This document shows positions 9,896-20,408 of a stretch of DNA of 64,000 nucleotides, in pieces. The notes beneath the pieces are model-generated. The model was not told the origin of the DNA. It saw only the letters and a list, made by a program, of their open reading frames with translations, and searched no databases. Position 1 is the stretch's first letter. Each line of letters opens with the position of its first letter. Origin of the DNA: Ilumatobacteraceae bacterium (GTDB taxonomy: Bacteria; Actinomycetota; Acidimicrobiia; Acidimicrobiales; Ilumatobacteraceae); contig JAWPMO010000001.1 of assembly GCA_033344875.1 (NCBI GenBank), positions 248,001 through 312,000 on the forward strand, given 5' to 3'. Both the position numbers and the translations under genes were made by a program.

Positions 9896-10878
9896 GCCCG
9901 GACACGATGACCGAGGCGACGTTCGATCGCCACCTCAGCGACGACTGGCGCGAGCAGGCGTTGCTCGCCGACGTCACCGCCGGGCTCGCTGCTGCGCCTC
10001 GGCGGCTGACGCCACGTTGGCTGTACGACGACCGGGGGAGCGAGCTGTACAGCGAGATCACACGGCTGCCCGAGTACTACCTGACCGAGGCCGAGCGCGG
10101 TGTGCTGCACCGTGCCGCCGGCGAGATCGTCGAGCTCAGCGGTGCCGACACGCTGATCGAACTCGGCTCGGGCACGTCCGACAAGACCACGACGCTGCTC
10201 GACGCCTTCGCGGCCGCCGGTCGCCTCGAACGCTTCGTGCCGCTCGACGTCAGCGAGCAGACGCTGCGTGACGCCGCTGCCGTGTTGGCCGAGCGGTACC
10301 CGGGCATGCACGTCCACGGTGTGATCGGCGACTTCGTCGAGCACCTGTCGGTCGTTCCGCACGAGGGCGTCCCTCTGCTGGCATTCCTCGGCTCGACGAT
10401 CGGCAACTTCTATCCCGACGAGCGGGCGGCGTTCTTCCGGGCCGTCGCCGACTGGCTGCCCGGTGACGGGCACCTGTTGCTCGGGGTCGACCTCGTCAAG
10501 CCGATCGACCGGATCATGGCCGCGTACAACGACGCCGCCGGGGTGACCGCCGAGTTCACGCTCAACGTGCTCGCCGTGCTCAATCGTGAGCTCGACGCCG
10601 ACTTCGACCTGGCCGGTTTCGAACACGTCGGGATGTGGGACCCGAACCACACCCGTGTCGATCTGCGACTCCGGTCGCTCGGCGACCAGCACGTGACGAT
10701 CGCTCGGGCGGGCATGGAACTCGACATCGCCGCCGACGAAGAGATCCGTGCCGAGATCTCGTCGAAGTTCACGTTCGAGCAGCTCGACGGCGAGTTCGCG
10801 GCCGCCGGCCTCGAAGCGGCGCGTTCCTGGACCAGCGACGGCGGCGACGTGGCCCTGGTCATGGTTCGCCGCGCCTGA
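9892..10878 (+). CDS. egtD: L-histidine N-alpha-methyltransferase EgtD
   Basis: EgtD trimethylates histidine to hercynine using three S-adenosylmethionines, the first committed step of ergothioneine synthesis. This 328-aa protein is of usual length and carries the family hallmarks: the N-terminal [14 protein letters not shown] and PEYYLTEAE segments, the SAM-binding strand [12 protein letters not shown], and the late motif FLGSTIGNF. The ATG at 9892 overlaps the egtB stop, so the pair is translationally coupled; a second ATG at 9907 is a possible alternative. The usual egtA, egtC and egtE genes are not in the window, so they must lie elsewhere or be absent. Confidence 0.93.
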   Translation: MSPDTMTEATFDRHLSDDWREQALLADVTAGLAAAPRRLTPRWLYDDRGSELYSEITRLPEYYLTEAERGVLHRAAGEIVELSGADTLIELGSGTSDKTTTLLDAFAAAGRLERFVPLDVSEQTLRDAAAVLAERYPGMHVHGVIGDFVEHLSVVPHEGVPLLAFLGSTIGNFYPDERAAFFRAVADWLPGDGHLLLGVDLVKPIDRIMAAYNDAAGVTAEFTLNVLAVLNRELDADFDLAGFEHVGMWDPNHTRVDLRLRSLGDQHVTIARAGMELDIAADEEIRAEISSKFTFEQLDGEFAAAGLEAARSWTSDGGDVALVMVRRA

Positions 10879-10890
10879 GGCGCCGCACGG

Positions 10891-11439
10891 TCACCGGTCG
10901 GCGTCGTCGACCGAACCACGGAGCAATGCGACGACGCCGACCCCCGCCGCCACCAGCGCGAGCAGCGTGAGGTGAGGGTTCGCCGGGGCGTCACGGCGTT
11001 GAAGCACCAGCGCGAGCGCCCAGACCGCTGCCGTCGCCAGCGCGACGGCGCCGGCGCGCTGGGCCCAGCGGCGCACCACGGCGGCGTCGACGGTGGCGCT
11101 GTGCGGCGTGACCGCCATCAGCGCGAGCAGGCTGTGGAAGACCAGGAGGCACACGGCGGCCACGAGTGACCTCGGCGTCGTGACGTCGTCGGTGGCCGAC
11201 ATCCACTGGACGACGACGAGGGCGACGACCACCACGGCCGTGTGCGAGCCCGCCTGGATCGCGGCCGTGGCGGCGAGTGCCACCGTGAGCCCTGCGAACC
11301 ATCCAACTCCGTCGTCGGTGCCGATCAGGGTGACGAGCAGCGCGCCGACGGCCGCCACGACGGCCGAGATGCCGAACGCCCAGCGCTGCGGTGATGTGGT
11401 GGTGGCGGCGTCGATCCAACGCTGGAGTCGGGCGGTCAT
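10891..11439 (-). CDS. Multi-pass membrane protein, last gene of MoxR/DUF58 operon
   Basis: This 182-aa protein has about five to six hydrophobic segments and few charged residues apart from the ends. I do not recognise a named family. Its ATG overlaps the stop of the upstream DUF58 gene (ATGA), placing it as the last gene of the minus-strand operon running 15461 to 10891. By position it may be a membrane partner for the MoxR/DUF58 proteins. It converges with egtD with only 12 bp between the two stops. Confidence 0.7.
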   Translation of the reverse strand: MTARLQRWIDAATTTSPQRWAFGISAVVAAVGALLVTLIGTDDGVGWFAGLTVALAATAAIQAGSHTAVVVVALVVVQWMSATDDVTTPRSLVAAVCLLVFHSLLALMAVTPHSATVDAAVVRRWAQRAGAVALATAAVWALALVLQRRDAPANPHLTLLALVAAGVGVVALLRGSVDDADR

Positions 11440-12749
11440 CAGCCGACACGCATCCTCGGTGCGGACGCCCGTCGGGCGACGTCGCGCAGGAACTCGTCGA
11501 GGCTGCCGGGGCCCAGCCAACGGACCACGGGGACGCCCGCCTGCTGCACCCGCCGGATCTCGCGCCGGCGTTCGAGCAGGCGGATCCGCCAGGCGAGCGC
11601 GGCGATCGGGTCGTCGTCGGTGGCCACGGAATCGGGGAGCGTGTCGATCACGACGACCGGGAGACCGTGGCGTCCGAGCGAGACGGCGCGGTCGAGTGCC
11701 TCGCGCGAGATCAGCGGCGACAGGACGACGGTGAGTTCGGCGCCGGTCGCCGGCCACGGCGGCAGGTTGCCGCGGGCGGCGCCGACCGAGCCGCGTCCCG
11801 GCTGGATGCGACTGAGGGTGTCGAGGACGCGTCGGAGCTGCATCGGGCCGGCCGCCGTCGGAACGACGTGTGATCCGAGCGTGCCGAACACGCGGAGCGA
11901 GATGCGGTCGCCGCGACGGCCGGAGTGCTCGGCGATGGCGCCGGCCGCCCTGACGGCGGTGTCGAGGCTCGATGCGGCGCCGTCGATGCCCTCGCTGGTG
12001 CCGTAGTCGGCGCCGGCGTCGATCACGAGCGCGACGTGGGTGTCCTGATCGGCCCACGTGGCGTTGACCTGCAACCGCTCGGAGCGCAACGACCTGGACC
12101 AGTTGATGCGGCGGATCCGGTCGCCGGTGCCGAAGGCACGCACGCCGGCGAACTCGCTGCCCTCCCCGCGTCGGGACGAGCGTTCGAGCCCGACCAGGCC
12201 GTCGGTCGGTCGCCGCGGTGCAGCGGAGTCGAACACGGACGGGAGTGGCAGCGTCGTGAGCGAGCTGTGGGTGGTCTGCATCTTCGACTGGAACGCACCC
12301 CACGAACTCGATGCGACCAGCCGCACCGGCTCGACGAGCCGTCGTCCCCAGCGGGTCGAACGGACCACGACACCGAGTTCGGTGCTGCCGTCGACGATCG
12401 GCACGGCGACGGCTCCGTGGTCGATGCGGTGGTCGACCCAGGTGGCGGGTTCCATGCGCGCGCTCACCAGGTCGGTGCCGTCGGCGCCGTCGACCCGGGC
12501 CCGCCACATCGTGGCGTCGCCCTCGCGCAGCGTCGGGTGGCCGAGCCGGTCGACGAGTGACGGTGAGACCCGCGGTCTGGTCACGGTCGACCAGGCGGTG
12601 ACGAGGGCGAATGGGGTTCCCAGCACGAGCAGGTCGGGCCGACGGCTGAGCATGGCGACCGTGACGAGCGTGATCGCGAGCAGCGACGACCGGACGAACG
12701 CGACGGTGGGGCGCCACGGGCCGGTGGTCCCCGGGCGGCTGTCGCTCAT
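11439..12749 (-). CDS. DUF58 domain protein (MoxR partner)
   Basis: This 436-aa protein starts with a hydrophobic N-terminus (two membrane segments around residues 20-55). It contains the DUF58 core motif DRIRRINWSRSLRSERL followed by a vWA-like strand (HVALVIDAG). DUF58 proteins are encoded next to MoxR AAA ATPases and are thought to act with them in assembly or maturation of envelope proteins. I chose the ATG at 12749 rather than 12779 because it leaves a normal 7-bp gap after the moxR stop. The stop overlaps the downstream membrane-protein gene. Confidence 0.85.
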   Translation of the reverse strand: MSDSRPGTTGPWRPTVAFVRSSLLAITLVTVAMLSRRPDLLVLGTPFALVTAWSTVTRPRVSPSLVDRLGHPTLREGDATMWRARVDGADGTDLVSARMEPATWVDHRIDHGAVAVPIVDGSTELGVVVRSTRWGRRLVEPVRLVASSSWGAFQSKMQTTHSSLTTLPLPSVFDSAAPRRPTDGLVGLERSSRRGEGSEFAGVRAFGTGDRIRRINWSRSLRSERLQVNATWADQDTHVALVIDAGADYGTSEGIDGAASSLDTAVRAAGAIAEHSGRRGDRISLRVFGTLGSHVVPTAAGPMQLRRVLDTLSRIQPGRGSVGAARGNLPPWPATGAELTVVLSPLISREALDRAVSLGRHGLPVVVIDTLPDSVATDDDPIAALAWRIRLLERRREIRRVQQAGVPVVRWLGPGSLDEFLRDVARRASAPRMRVG

Positions 12750-12756
12750 CGGGTGC

Positions 12757-13734
<978 letters not shown>

Positions 13735-13746
13735 GGGACCTCCAGG

Positions 13747-14220
13747 TCAGAGTCGTTCGATCAGTGTGACGATGTGGGTGGCGCCGCGTTGGCTGATGTG
13801 CGCGGTGGTGTCGTCGTCGTCGGCGAAGCGCCAGAGCTTGTCGCCGAGCACCGTGCGGGCGGCATCGGGATCGTCGTGGCGGTCGATGCCGTGCACGGTG
13901 AGCAGTTCGTCGTCGATGATGGCGACGAGTTGATCTCGCAGCCGCTGGGCGTGGCGGACATCGCTGTTGCCGACCGCCAACGCCTGCCGCAGCGACGTCG
14001 TGCGCAGATCGGGGTACGACGTCGAACTCGCAGGTGCCCGCGGGGCGGGGTCGGGACGAGCGACGAACCGGTCGATCGTCGACATGAACGAGACGGCGGC
14101 GCCGGCGAGGCAGACCAGCGCGGCGACGAGCCAGATGTTCGGGCCGGTGTCGGTGAGGAGCAGCACCGACTCGACGACGACCACCGCACCGCCGATCAAG
14201 GCGATGGCACGCTTGTTCAC
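13747..14220 (-). CDS. Small membrane protein of MoxR operon
   Basis: This 157-aa protein has two N-terminal transmembrane segments (about residues 5-22 and 29-47) and a soluble C-terminal domain of about 90 residues rich in R, D and H. It has a GTG start whose last two bases overlap the TGA of the upstream DUF4129 gene, so it is translationally coupled. No family was recognised. Operon position between the DUF4129 and MoxR genes suggests it belongs to the same membrane complex. Confidence 0.75.
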   Translation of the reverse strand: MNKRAIALIGGAVVVVESVLLLTDTGPNIWLVAALVCLAGAAVSFMSTIDRFVARPDPAPRAPASSTSYPDLRTTSLRQALAVGNSDVRHAQRLRDQLVAIIDDELLTVHGIDRHDDPDAARTVLGDKLWRFADDDDTTAHISQRGATHIVTLIERL

Positions 14221-14918
14221 GTCGTGCCGACCATTCGGGTCGAGCGGAGGCCGTCGTGGATGGTGTCGAGCGAGCTGATCGCCGCGCGACGGTGCGCCTC
14301 GTCCATCGGATGGGTCGAGAAGCGGGCCTCGCGGTACAGCGAGGCGAGTCGGGACGTCGCGTCGGGGTCGACGTCGAATCGATTCAGTACTCGGGACGTG
14401 AACTCGGCCGCGGTGAGGGCCGGGTCGTGGGCGACACCGGCTGCTTCGACGATCGACTCGAGCCGCAGCCAGCACTCGACGATCGCATTGCGGGGGGCAC
14501 CGGTGCGCAGTGCCGTCTGCTGGGCTTCGGCATCGGCGACCACGGCGTCGGCGACATCGTCGAGGATCTCGAAGTCGGCGGTGGCGACGCGACGGCGCCA
14601 GTGCAGCCGCGGGCGGTTCTGCCAGGCACGGCGGAGTACATGGACGAGGCCGAGCGCCAGCACGGCGAGCACGGCGATCTGGAGCATCGTCGTGAACACG
14701 TCCCAGCTCTGGGACGGTTCGGTATCGGTCGGCTCCGGCCGGGTGCCCTCGATCGGCGGAACGGTCGGGACGCTCATCTCGAGTTCGAGCTCGGGGAGCT
14801 CCCAGGGGATCGACGGTTGGCGTTCGGCGATCCGCGCCGGCTCGGACGTGGCGACCGTGACGAACAGGAGTGCCAGGACCGCGCCCACGACCAGGGCGAC
14901 GAGACGGCTCCGATCCAC
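14217..14918 (-). CDS. DUF4129 domain membrane protein
   Basis: This 233-aa protein has an N-terminal signal/anchor, a Pro/Glu-rich extracellular stretch, one central membrane segment (about residues 78-95) and a cytoplasmic C-terminal domain. The C-terminal pattern (CWLRLE, TAAEFTSRVL, LYREARFSTHPM) is the DUF4129 signature. DUF4129 proteins are commonly encoded with MoxR and DUF58 proteins, as here. In some genomes DUF4129 is fused to a transglutaminase domain; here it stands alone. Confidence 0.8.
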   Translation of the reverse strand: MDRSRLVALVVGAVLALLFVTVATSEPARIAERQPSIPWELPELELEMSVPTVPPIEGTRPEPTDTEPSQSWDVFTTMLQIAVLAVLALGLVHVLRRAWQNRPRLHWRRRVATADFEILDDVADAVVADAEAQQTALRTGAPRNAIVECWLRLESIVEAAGVAHDPALTAAEFTSRVLNRFDVDPDATSRLASLYREARFSTHPMDEAHRRAAISSLDTIHDGLRSTRMVGTT

Positions 14919-14927
14919 GCCCGGAGG

Positions 14928-15461
14928 CTAGTTCGCGGGCGCTCGCTCGGCGCCTCTGACGCCGTCGAGCAGGAGGTCGTCGATGGGACCGTCGCCGTGG
15001 AGCACGGTGACATCGCCCGTCGATTCGAGGACGACCGCACGCACCTGGTCGAGACGGATCGCGTTGGCTTCGCGAAGTTTGGCAGCCACGTCGGAGCGGG
15101 TGACGCGGGTGTGTCGGAGCGCCTCGTCGATGAACTCGCCGTCGCGCATGAGGAGCATCGGTGTGTTGTCGACGGCCTTGCCGACCGACGTGTGCTGACG
15201 GACGAGAGCGATCGCGGTCTGGGTCGCGAGGAGCACGCCGACAGCGATCATGCCGTTGAGCAGTGAGGTCGACGACGCTGCGACGCCGCCGAGCACGGAA
15301 CCGAGCGCGATCGTGACGGCGAAGTCGAAGCTGGACATCTTGCTGAGGGCCCGCAGACCGACGACGCGGATGACCGCGACGAGCGTGAGCACGATCGCCA
15401 CCGCCGACACCGTCACCAGCCAGACCTCGGTCCACGACGTCGACAACCAGTTCTCGATCAT
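14928..15461 (-). CDS. DUF421 (YetF-like) membrane protein
   Basis: This 177-aa protein has three N-terminal membrane segments and the conserved DUF421 core (SSFDFAVTIALGSVLG, then a cytoplasmic domain with MLLMRDGEFIDEALR). Proteins of this family are of unknown function and often stress-induced. It is the first gene on the minus strand before the DUF4129-MoxR-DUF58 run, with only 9 bp to the next start. It may share the transcript, though this family is not a usual member of MoxR operons. Confidence 0.85.
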   Translation of the reverse strand: MIENWLSTSWTEVWLVTVSAVAIVLTLVAVIRVVGLRALSKMSSFDFAVTIALGSVLGGVAASSTSLLNGMIAVGVLLATQTAIALVRQHTSVGKAVDNTPMLLMRDGEFIDEALRHTRVTRSDVAAKLREANAIRLDQVRAVVLESTGDVTVLHGDGPIDDLLLDGVRGAERAPAN

Positions 15462-15613
15462 GGGCCGTGCATGCCCGATGCACCGCCCGCTGAAACGCCG
15501 CCCGGTCCACGATCCAGGGGCGAGCCGAGAAGACGATCCAAGAATCGGCCAGGAAGCGGATGAATTTCGTCACCTGATCGTCATATTCGGCGAATCGGTG
15601 CCACACTGCACGC

Positions 15614-16486
15614 GTGATCGAAACCCTCCTCTCCTGGCTCATCGGGCCGGCGCTGACCGGCCCCTTCGTCCTGGTCGTGATCGCCGTCGCCGCGGTGACC
15701 GCCACCCGCGTCTCGCGGGTCGTCGTGCGCCGGATCATCCGGCACGTGGCGAAGCGCAGCCTGCGTTTCGCGAAGCTGCCCGGTCAGCCGGTCGGCCTCT
15801 GGCGCACCCGTGCCGCTCGTGTCGGCGACGTGCCCGGCGAAGCGGTCGAGCAGCGCCGTCGGCAGCGGATCGACGCCGCCGCTCGGATGGTCAACCACCT
15901 GGTCGGCGTGCTCATCTGGATCGTCGCGTCGATCGTGGCGTTCCACCTGCTCGACGTCGATCCGGCCTTCTTCCTGTCGAGCGCCGGGTTCATGGGGGCC
16001 GCGCTCGCGATCGGGGGCCAGCACAAGGTCAACGACTACCTGACCGGTCTCAGCGTGCACTTCGAGGATCGCTACGGCGTCGGCGACGAGGTCGTCGTCG
16101 AGTCGACCGGTCTGCACGATCCGGTTCGTGGCGTCGTCGACCACATCGGGCTGTTCAGCACTCGCATCCGCGACACGACGAGCACGCTCCACTTCCCCAA
16201 CAGCGCGCTGGCCACGGTCCGCAACCTGTCACAGGAGGCCGCGGCCTCCACGCTGCGCCTCAACGTGCCACGACAGAGCGACGCCGCCGTGGCGTCCGAT
16301 CTGTTGCGTGGCCTCGCCGGGACCGACGGTCTCACCGATCTGGTCTTCGTCGGCGACCTGGCGGCCCGCGAGGTGGCGACCGGCGAGATCGAGGTCGACG
16401 TGCAGACCAGTCGCGCCCTCGACGGTCAGCTGCGTGAGCGACTGGTCCATCGGGCCGAGCGCGCGTTCGACGACCGCCACCCCTGA
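15614..16486 (+). CDS. MscS-family small-conductance mechanosensitive channel
   Basis: This 290-aa protein has two to three membrane helices followed by the MscS beta domain. Recognisable are the pore-helix region with small residues (SSAGFMGAALAIGGQHKVNDYLTG, read as two adjacent segments), the strand DRYGVGDEV, and GVVDHIGLFSTRIRD with LHFPNS in the cytoplasmic domain. Such channels release solutes on osmotic downshock. It uses a GTG start, and the upstream 150 bp hold the divergent promoter shared with the DUF421 gene. Length is typical of a minimal MscS. Confidence 0.88.
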   Translation: MIETLLSWLIGPALTGPFVLVVIAVAAVTATRVSRVVVRRIIRHVAKRSLRFAKLPGQPVGLWRTRAARVGDVPGEAVEQRRRQRIDAAARMVNHLVGVLIWIVASIVAFHLLDVDPAFFLSSAGFMGAALAIGGQHKVNDYLTGLSVHFEDRYGVGDEVVVESTGLHDPVRGVVDHIGLFSTRIRDTTSTLHFPNSALATVRNLSQEAAASTLRLNVPRQSDAAVASDLLRGLAGTDGLTDLVFVGDLAAREVATGEIEVDVQTSRALDGQLRERLVHRAERAFDDRHP

Positions 16487-16580
16487 CGCCTCCGGCTCGT
16501 CGCCCGACCGGTCGCGAGTTGTCGCCGTGCGTCGGTGGTGAGTAGAACCGGTCTCGTCAGCGACCCGGGAGAACGTCACC

Positions 16581-17594
16581 ATGAGCACCTTCAACGCACT
16601 CGTCGTCCGTGAAGCCGAGGAGGGCAACCCGAAGTCGGCGGCGGCGTCGATCGAACAGCTGACCGACGCGGACCTGCCCACCTACGAAGGGGATGACGCG
16701 GTTGTCGTCGACGTCGACTACTCGTCGCTGAACTACAAGGACGGCATGGCGCTGACCGGCAAGGGCCGGATCATCCGCTCGTTCCCGATGGTCCCCGGCG
16801 TCGACCTGGCCGGCACCGTCGTGTCGTCGGAGTCGCCGAGGTTCGCGCCGGGCGACGGCGTGATCCTCACCGGTTGGGCGGTGGGCGAGCGGTACTGGGG
16901 TGGCTACACGCAACGCCAACGGGTCAAGGCCGACTGGCTGGTCGCCCGGCCCGAGGGGCTGACCAGCAAGCAGGCGATGGGGATCGGGACCGCGGGCCTG
17001 ACGTCGATGCTGTGCGTGCTCGGCCTGGAGGCCGGCGGGGTTCGCCCCGAGAGCGGCCCGGTCGTGGTGACGGGAGCCGCGGGCGGGGTCGGGAGCGTTG
17101 CGATCGCCCTGCTCGCCAACCTCGGGTTCGAGGTGACCGCCGTGACGGGGCGCCCGGAGGAGCACGACTATCTCCGGTCGCTGGGAGCGTCCGCGTTCCT
17201 GACCCGCGCCGAGATGTCCGAGGCGCCCAAGCCGCTCGAGAGCGAGACGTGGGCCGGTGCGGTCGACGCCGTCGGCTCGACGATGCTCGCCAAGATCCTC
17301 GCCCAGACCAAGTACCAGGGCACCGTCACCGCGTGCGGTCTCGCCGGCGGTGTCGACCTGCCGACGTCGGTGATGCCGTTCATCCTGCGTGGCGTGCGCC
17401 TGCAGGGCATCGACTCGGTGATGGCCCCGATCGAGACGCGCGAGGCAGCATGGGCCCGCCTGGCCACGGATCTCCCCGCCGGCGTGCTGGAGACCGTGAC
17501 CGAGGTCGTTCCGATGAGTTCGCTGCCCGAGCAGGGCCGGTCGATCATGGCCGGCACCACACGCGGCCGGCTCGTCGTCGACCCGGCGCAGTAG
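16581..17594 (+). CDS. acuI: Zinc-free MDR oxidoreductase, acrylyl-CoA reductase (AcuI/YhdH) type
   Basis: This 337-aa medium-chain dehydrogenase/reductase lacks zinc ligands. The motifs YSSLNYKDGMALTGKG, PMVPGVDLAGTV, GWGVGE-like GWAVGERYWGGY and the NADPH-binding VTGAAGGVGS are those of the YhdH/AcuI group. AcuI reduces acrylyl-CoA to propionyl-CoA with NADPH, for example after DMSP breakdown; other YhdH members are general quinone or enone reductases. No DMSP genes are nearby, so the substrate is uncertain. It stands alone and is followed by a GC-rich hairpin. Confidence 0.8.
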   Translation: MSTFNALVVREAEEGNPKSAAASIEQLTDADLPTYEGDDAVVVDVDYSSLNYKDGMALTGKGRIIRSFPMVPGVDLAGTVVSSESPRFAPGDGVILTGWAVGERYWGGYTQRQRVKADWLVARPEGLTSKQAMGIGTAGLTSMLCVLGLEAGGVRPESGPVVVTGAAGGVGSVAIALLANLGFEVTAVTGRPEEHDYLRSLGASAFLTRAEMSEAPKPLESETWAGAVDAVGSTMLAKILAQTKYQGTVTACGLAGGVDLPTSVMPFILRGVRLQGIDSVMAPIETREAAWARLATDLPAGVLETVTEVVPMSSLPEQGRSIMAGTTRGRLVVDPAQ

Positions 17595-17603
17595 CCGGTC
17601 CCG

Positions 17604-17621
17604 CGCGCCCGCCCGGGCGCG
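17604..17621 (+). terminator. GC-rich hairpin after the acuI-like gene
   Basis: A perfect inverted repeat CGCGCCCG / CGGGCGCG lies about 10 bp after the stop of the acuI-like gene, with a very short centre (effective loop about 4 bases). It is a probable factor-assisted terminator; no T-run follows. Confidence 0.4.
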
Positions 17622-17705
17622 GCCGCCATCAGTTCGAGTGTCCCGCCGTGGTCGTCGCGCGCCCGTTGCCAAGTCGTTGCCAAGCGGCCACCTGCAGCCT
17701 GGGCG

Positions 17706-17951
17706 ATGACAACAGCGGTCGGCCCAGCCGGCCAGGCACGAAAGACCAGACAGATGTTCATCGCTGAAGACGCGTCGACCACCACCGCCACCGGCCACGA
17801 CGGCCGCCGGCCGGATGTTCGGCCCGACTCGATCATCCGGTGGGAGCCCGAACGGGGCTCGGTCCGGCGCGCCCTGTGGCTGGCCGCCACCGGTGTGCTG
17901 ATCGCGGGGTGCATGGCGATCGCCATCGCTGCCGCCGCACCGCCGCTCTGA
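17706..17951 (+). CDS. Small single-pass membrane protein
   Basis: This 81-aa frame has a polar N-terminal half and one C-terminal hydrophobic helix (about residues 57-79, ending AAAAPPL). No family was recognised. Codon positions look coding in GC pattern, but the evidence is otherwise only the open frame, an ATG start and the placement between two real genes. It could be a chance frame. Confidence 0.4.
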   Translation: MTTAVGPAGQARKTRQMFIAEDASTTTATGHDGRRPDVRPDSIIRWEPERGSVRRALWLAATGVLIAGCMAIAIAAAAPPL

Positions 17952-18061
17952 TCGAGACCCGATCGGCGCACACCGTGCGTCGGCCGTCGAGCATCCGGTC
18001 GCGAGCCGGTCACCCCAACCCACATCGCTCCCAGAGAGCACACAGAAAGCAGTCATCAACC

Positions 18062-18787
18062 ATGAAGAGCCCATTCATCACCGCGGTCGTCGGTCTGCTC
18101 GTCGTTGCCGGCGCATGTGCCGACTCGACGTCGGCCGATGCCCCTGCCACGACCGCACCGACCGAGACGGCCGAACCGACGCCCGACACCGAAGCACCGC
18201 CCGAGACGATCGCGCCCACGCCCACGGCGACACATCCGACGGCACCACCGACCACACCGCCGACGAAACCCACGGTGCCGGCACCGACGCCGACCACCCC
18301 GCCGGAGACGACCCCGTCGCCGGCGCCGTCGAACGGCGCACGCTGCCTCATCGGGAGCTGGGTCATCTCCGACGCCGAGCTCGACGCCTACTTCGACGTC
18401 GTGGCGGTCAACGCGGCGTTCGAGTCGATCGACAACGACGGGGTGATCCGGCTCACCTTCACGGAGACGGGATTCGAGTGGACGAACCAGTACTCGCTGG
18501 CGATGCGGGTCGACGGCACGGGGTACGAGTCGACGTCCTCGGGTTCGTTCGCGGGCTCGTACACCGAAGCCGGTGGTGTCATCGCCGGATCGGTCGAGCG
18601 CGACGACCGGGGCGGCAGCCTCACCCATGACGGCCAACCCGTCGGCGACGTCGGCGATCTCTTCGTCGGGATCAACCTGGCCCGACCGATGGATTCGCTG
18701 GCGTTTTCCTGCGACGGCCCCGTCCTCGTGTTGGACGCCGGGCCGTCGGCGGGCGCCCGACACACGGTGCGCCTGACCCCGGCCTGA
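18062..18787 (+). CDS. Predicted secreted lipoprotein with Thr/Pro linker
   Basis: This 241-aa protein has a Lys-containing N-terminus, a hydrophobic signal core and a Cys at residue 20 (VVAGAC), a slightly weak lipobox. A long T/P/A-rich linker (about residues 25-95) precedes a compact C-terminal domain of about 140 residues that begins RCLIGSWVIS. That opening is seen in small lipocalin-like extracellular domains. The function is unknown. The ATG at 18062 gives a proper signal peptide; longer in-frame starts do not. A strong hairpin follows the gene. Confidence 0.75.
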   Translation: MKSPFITAVVGLLVVAGACADSTSADAPATTAPTETAEPTPDTEAPPETIAPTPTATHPTAPPTTPPTKPTVPAPTPTTPPETTPSPAPSNGARCLIGSWVISDAELDAYFDVVAVNAAFESIDNDGVIRLTFTETGFEWTNQYSLAMRVDGTGYESTSSGSFAGSYTEAGGVIAGSVERDDRGGSLTHDGQPVGDVGDLFVGINLARPMDSLAFSCDGPVLVLDAGPSAGARHTVRLTPA

Positions 18788-18800
18788 CCGGGGATCGTAC

Positions 18801-18827
18801 GGCTGACCCGGTGAGACCGGGTCAGCC
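18801..18827. terminator. Strong shared terminator hairpin
   Basis: A perfect 11-bp stem (GGCTGACCCGG / CCGGGTCAGCC) with loop TGAGA lies at the convergence of the lipoprotein gene (plus) and the ABC permease gene (minus). It overlaps the stop codon of the latter and should act in both directions. Confidence 0.65.
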
Positions 18828-20408
18828 GATGTCGCGGCGGCGGAGGCCGTCGAGCCCGACCGCCACGAGCGCCGCCGTGACGCCCAACAGCACGGCGAGC
18901 GGGGTGGCGCTCACCGACTCGGCGGGGGAGAGCGGCACGTGTTCGTACGGTGAGAGGTCGATCGCCCAACCGGGCAGCTGCAGCACGGTGCCGAACATCG
19001 CGATCACGAACCCGAACGCCACGATCGCCCACGCGGCGGTGGCGAACCTCGGGAGGCGTCCGACGAACGCGAGGGTGAGTCCGACGGTGAGCCACATCGC
19101 CGGCACGTGGACGAGAGCTGCGACGCCGACTCGCCAGAGCAGCGCCGGGTCGCGCGTGGCGATGGACGCCGCGCCTCCGAGGCCGACGGCGGCCGACGCC
19201 ATCGCTGCCACCGAGCCGACGAGCGCGACGATCAGGTGGGACCGCGTCCATTCGACACGTGACACGGCGGTGGCGAGCACGGGTTCGGCTCGCATCGACG
19301 TCTCCTCGGTGCGGAGGCGCAGCGTCCACTGCACCGCTGCGGCGGTGCCGATCAGGGCCGTGAAGTGCATCGAGGTCGCCAGGTACGAGTCGGCGAGGGA
19401 TGCCCCGCCCGACGCGGTGAGGAAATCGGCCATCGTCGGGTTGTCGTTCACGAAGTCTTCGATCGCGTCGATGATCGAGCCGTAGACGGCCCCGAGTCCG
19501 GCGAGCCCGGCGCACCACCCGATCACGCTGCCACGCTGGAGGCGGGTCGCGAGCGCGAGCGCGCTGCGGAGCCGGCTTCCGGCGGTCGCCGGACCGGGTT
19601 GTGGTGCGAGCAGCCCGGCACCCAGATCGCGTCGACCCTGCAGCGTGACCGCGAGGGCGATCAGGCAGATGAGCAACCCCAGGCTGAGCAGGAGTGGCCA
19701 CCAGCGCTCGTCGCCGAACGACCGTGTCTGCTGAGCCCACCCGATCGGCGAGAGCCAGGAGAGCCAGACGTCGCCCATGTCGCCGATCGCCCGCGCGACG
19801 AACGCCACGGCGAGCGTGACGCCGGCCAGCCCGCCGGCCAGTCGTGCGTTCTCTGTGATCTGCGCGGTCACGAGCGAGACACCGACGAACACGGCGGCCA
19901 TCGACGCGAGCTGCGAGCCGTAGAGGACGGAGCCCGAGGCAGCCTGGCCGGTGGCGATCAGCGCCAACGCACCGGCACCACCGACGACGACGCTCATGCC
20001 CAGTCCGATCGCCCCGGCGGCCACGATCGGCGCCTGGCGTCCGACGGGGAGCGCTCGCACGAGTTCGAGACGCCCGGGTTCCTCTTCGCCGCGGGTCAGC
20101 CGGATGACGGTGAGCAGCGTCATCAGACCCACGATCACCAGACCGGGTGCGCCGATCTGGAAGACGATCTGCCCGCCGACGGTGTCGAGTGCGATGTCGG
20201 GTCCGTTGAAGGCCATGATCGCGGGGTTCGACGAGGCGGCAGCGGCCTGATCGAGGTCGGCCTGGGTGGGGAACAGGCTCTTGACGCTCTCCGCGGACGT
20301 GGCGACCATCGCGATGATCGCCGCCATCCAGACGCCGATCCGGACCCGGTCGCGCCGGAGCGCTGCCCTGATCAGCCCGCCGGTTCCGGCGAGCGCCTCG
20401 CTGTTCAC
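18822..20408 (-). CDS. ABC transporter permease (multidrug/antibiotic exporter type)
   Basis: This 528-aa protein has about twelve hydrophobic segments and two homologous halves, the pattern of exporter permeases of the tetronasin/daunorubicin type found in actinobacteria. The early segment [21 protein letters not shown] is typical of this family. It has a GTG start overlapping the stop of the ATPase gene (GTGA), so it is coupled to it. The substrate is unknown; the family exports antibiotics, lipids or peptides. Confidence 0.88.
   Translation of the reverse strand: MNSEALAGTGGLIRAALRRDRVRIGVWMAAIIAMVATSAESVKSLFPTQADLDQAAAASSNPAIMAFNGPDIALDTVGGQIVFQIGAPGLVIVGLMTLLTVIRLTRGEEEPGRLELVRALPVGRQAPIVAAGAIGLGMSVVVGGAGALALIATGQAASGSVLYGSQLASMAAVFVGVSLVTAQITENARLAGGLAGVTLAVAFVARAIGDMGDVWLSWLSPIGWAQQTRSFGDERWWPLLLSLGLLICLIALAVTLQGRRDLGAGLLAPQPGPATAGSRLRSALALATRLQRGSVIGWCAGLAGLGAVYGSIIDAIEDFVNDNPTMADFLTASGGASLADSYLATSMHFTALIGTAAAVQWTLRLRTEETSMRAEPVLATAVSRVEWTRSHLIVALVGSVAAMASAAVGLGGAASIATRDPALLWRVGVAALVHVPAMWLTVGLTLAFVGRLPRFATAAWAIVAFGFVIAMFGTVLQLPGWAIDLSPYEHVPLSPAESVSATPLAVLLGVTAALVAVGLDGLRRRDIG

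Noticed and set aside
9500-10271. Continuation of the first egtB frame into a long Arg/Thr/Ser-rich tail
   Set aside because: The true egtB C-terminus is in another frame; the tail is out of frame with egtD and not protein-like.
13747-15738. A 663-residue minus-strand frame covering several genes
   Set aside because: Only the last 157 residues are a real protein; the rest is out-of-frame reading of the DUF4129 and DUF421 genes.
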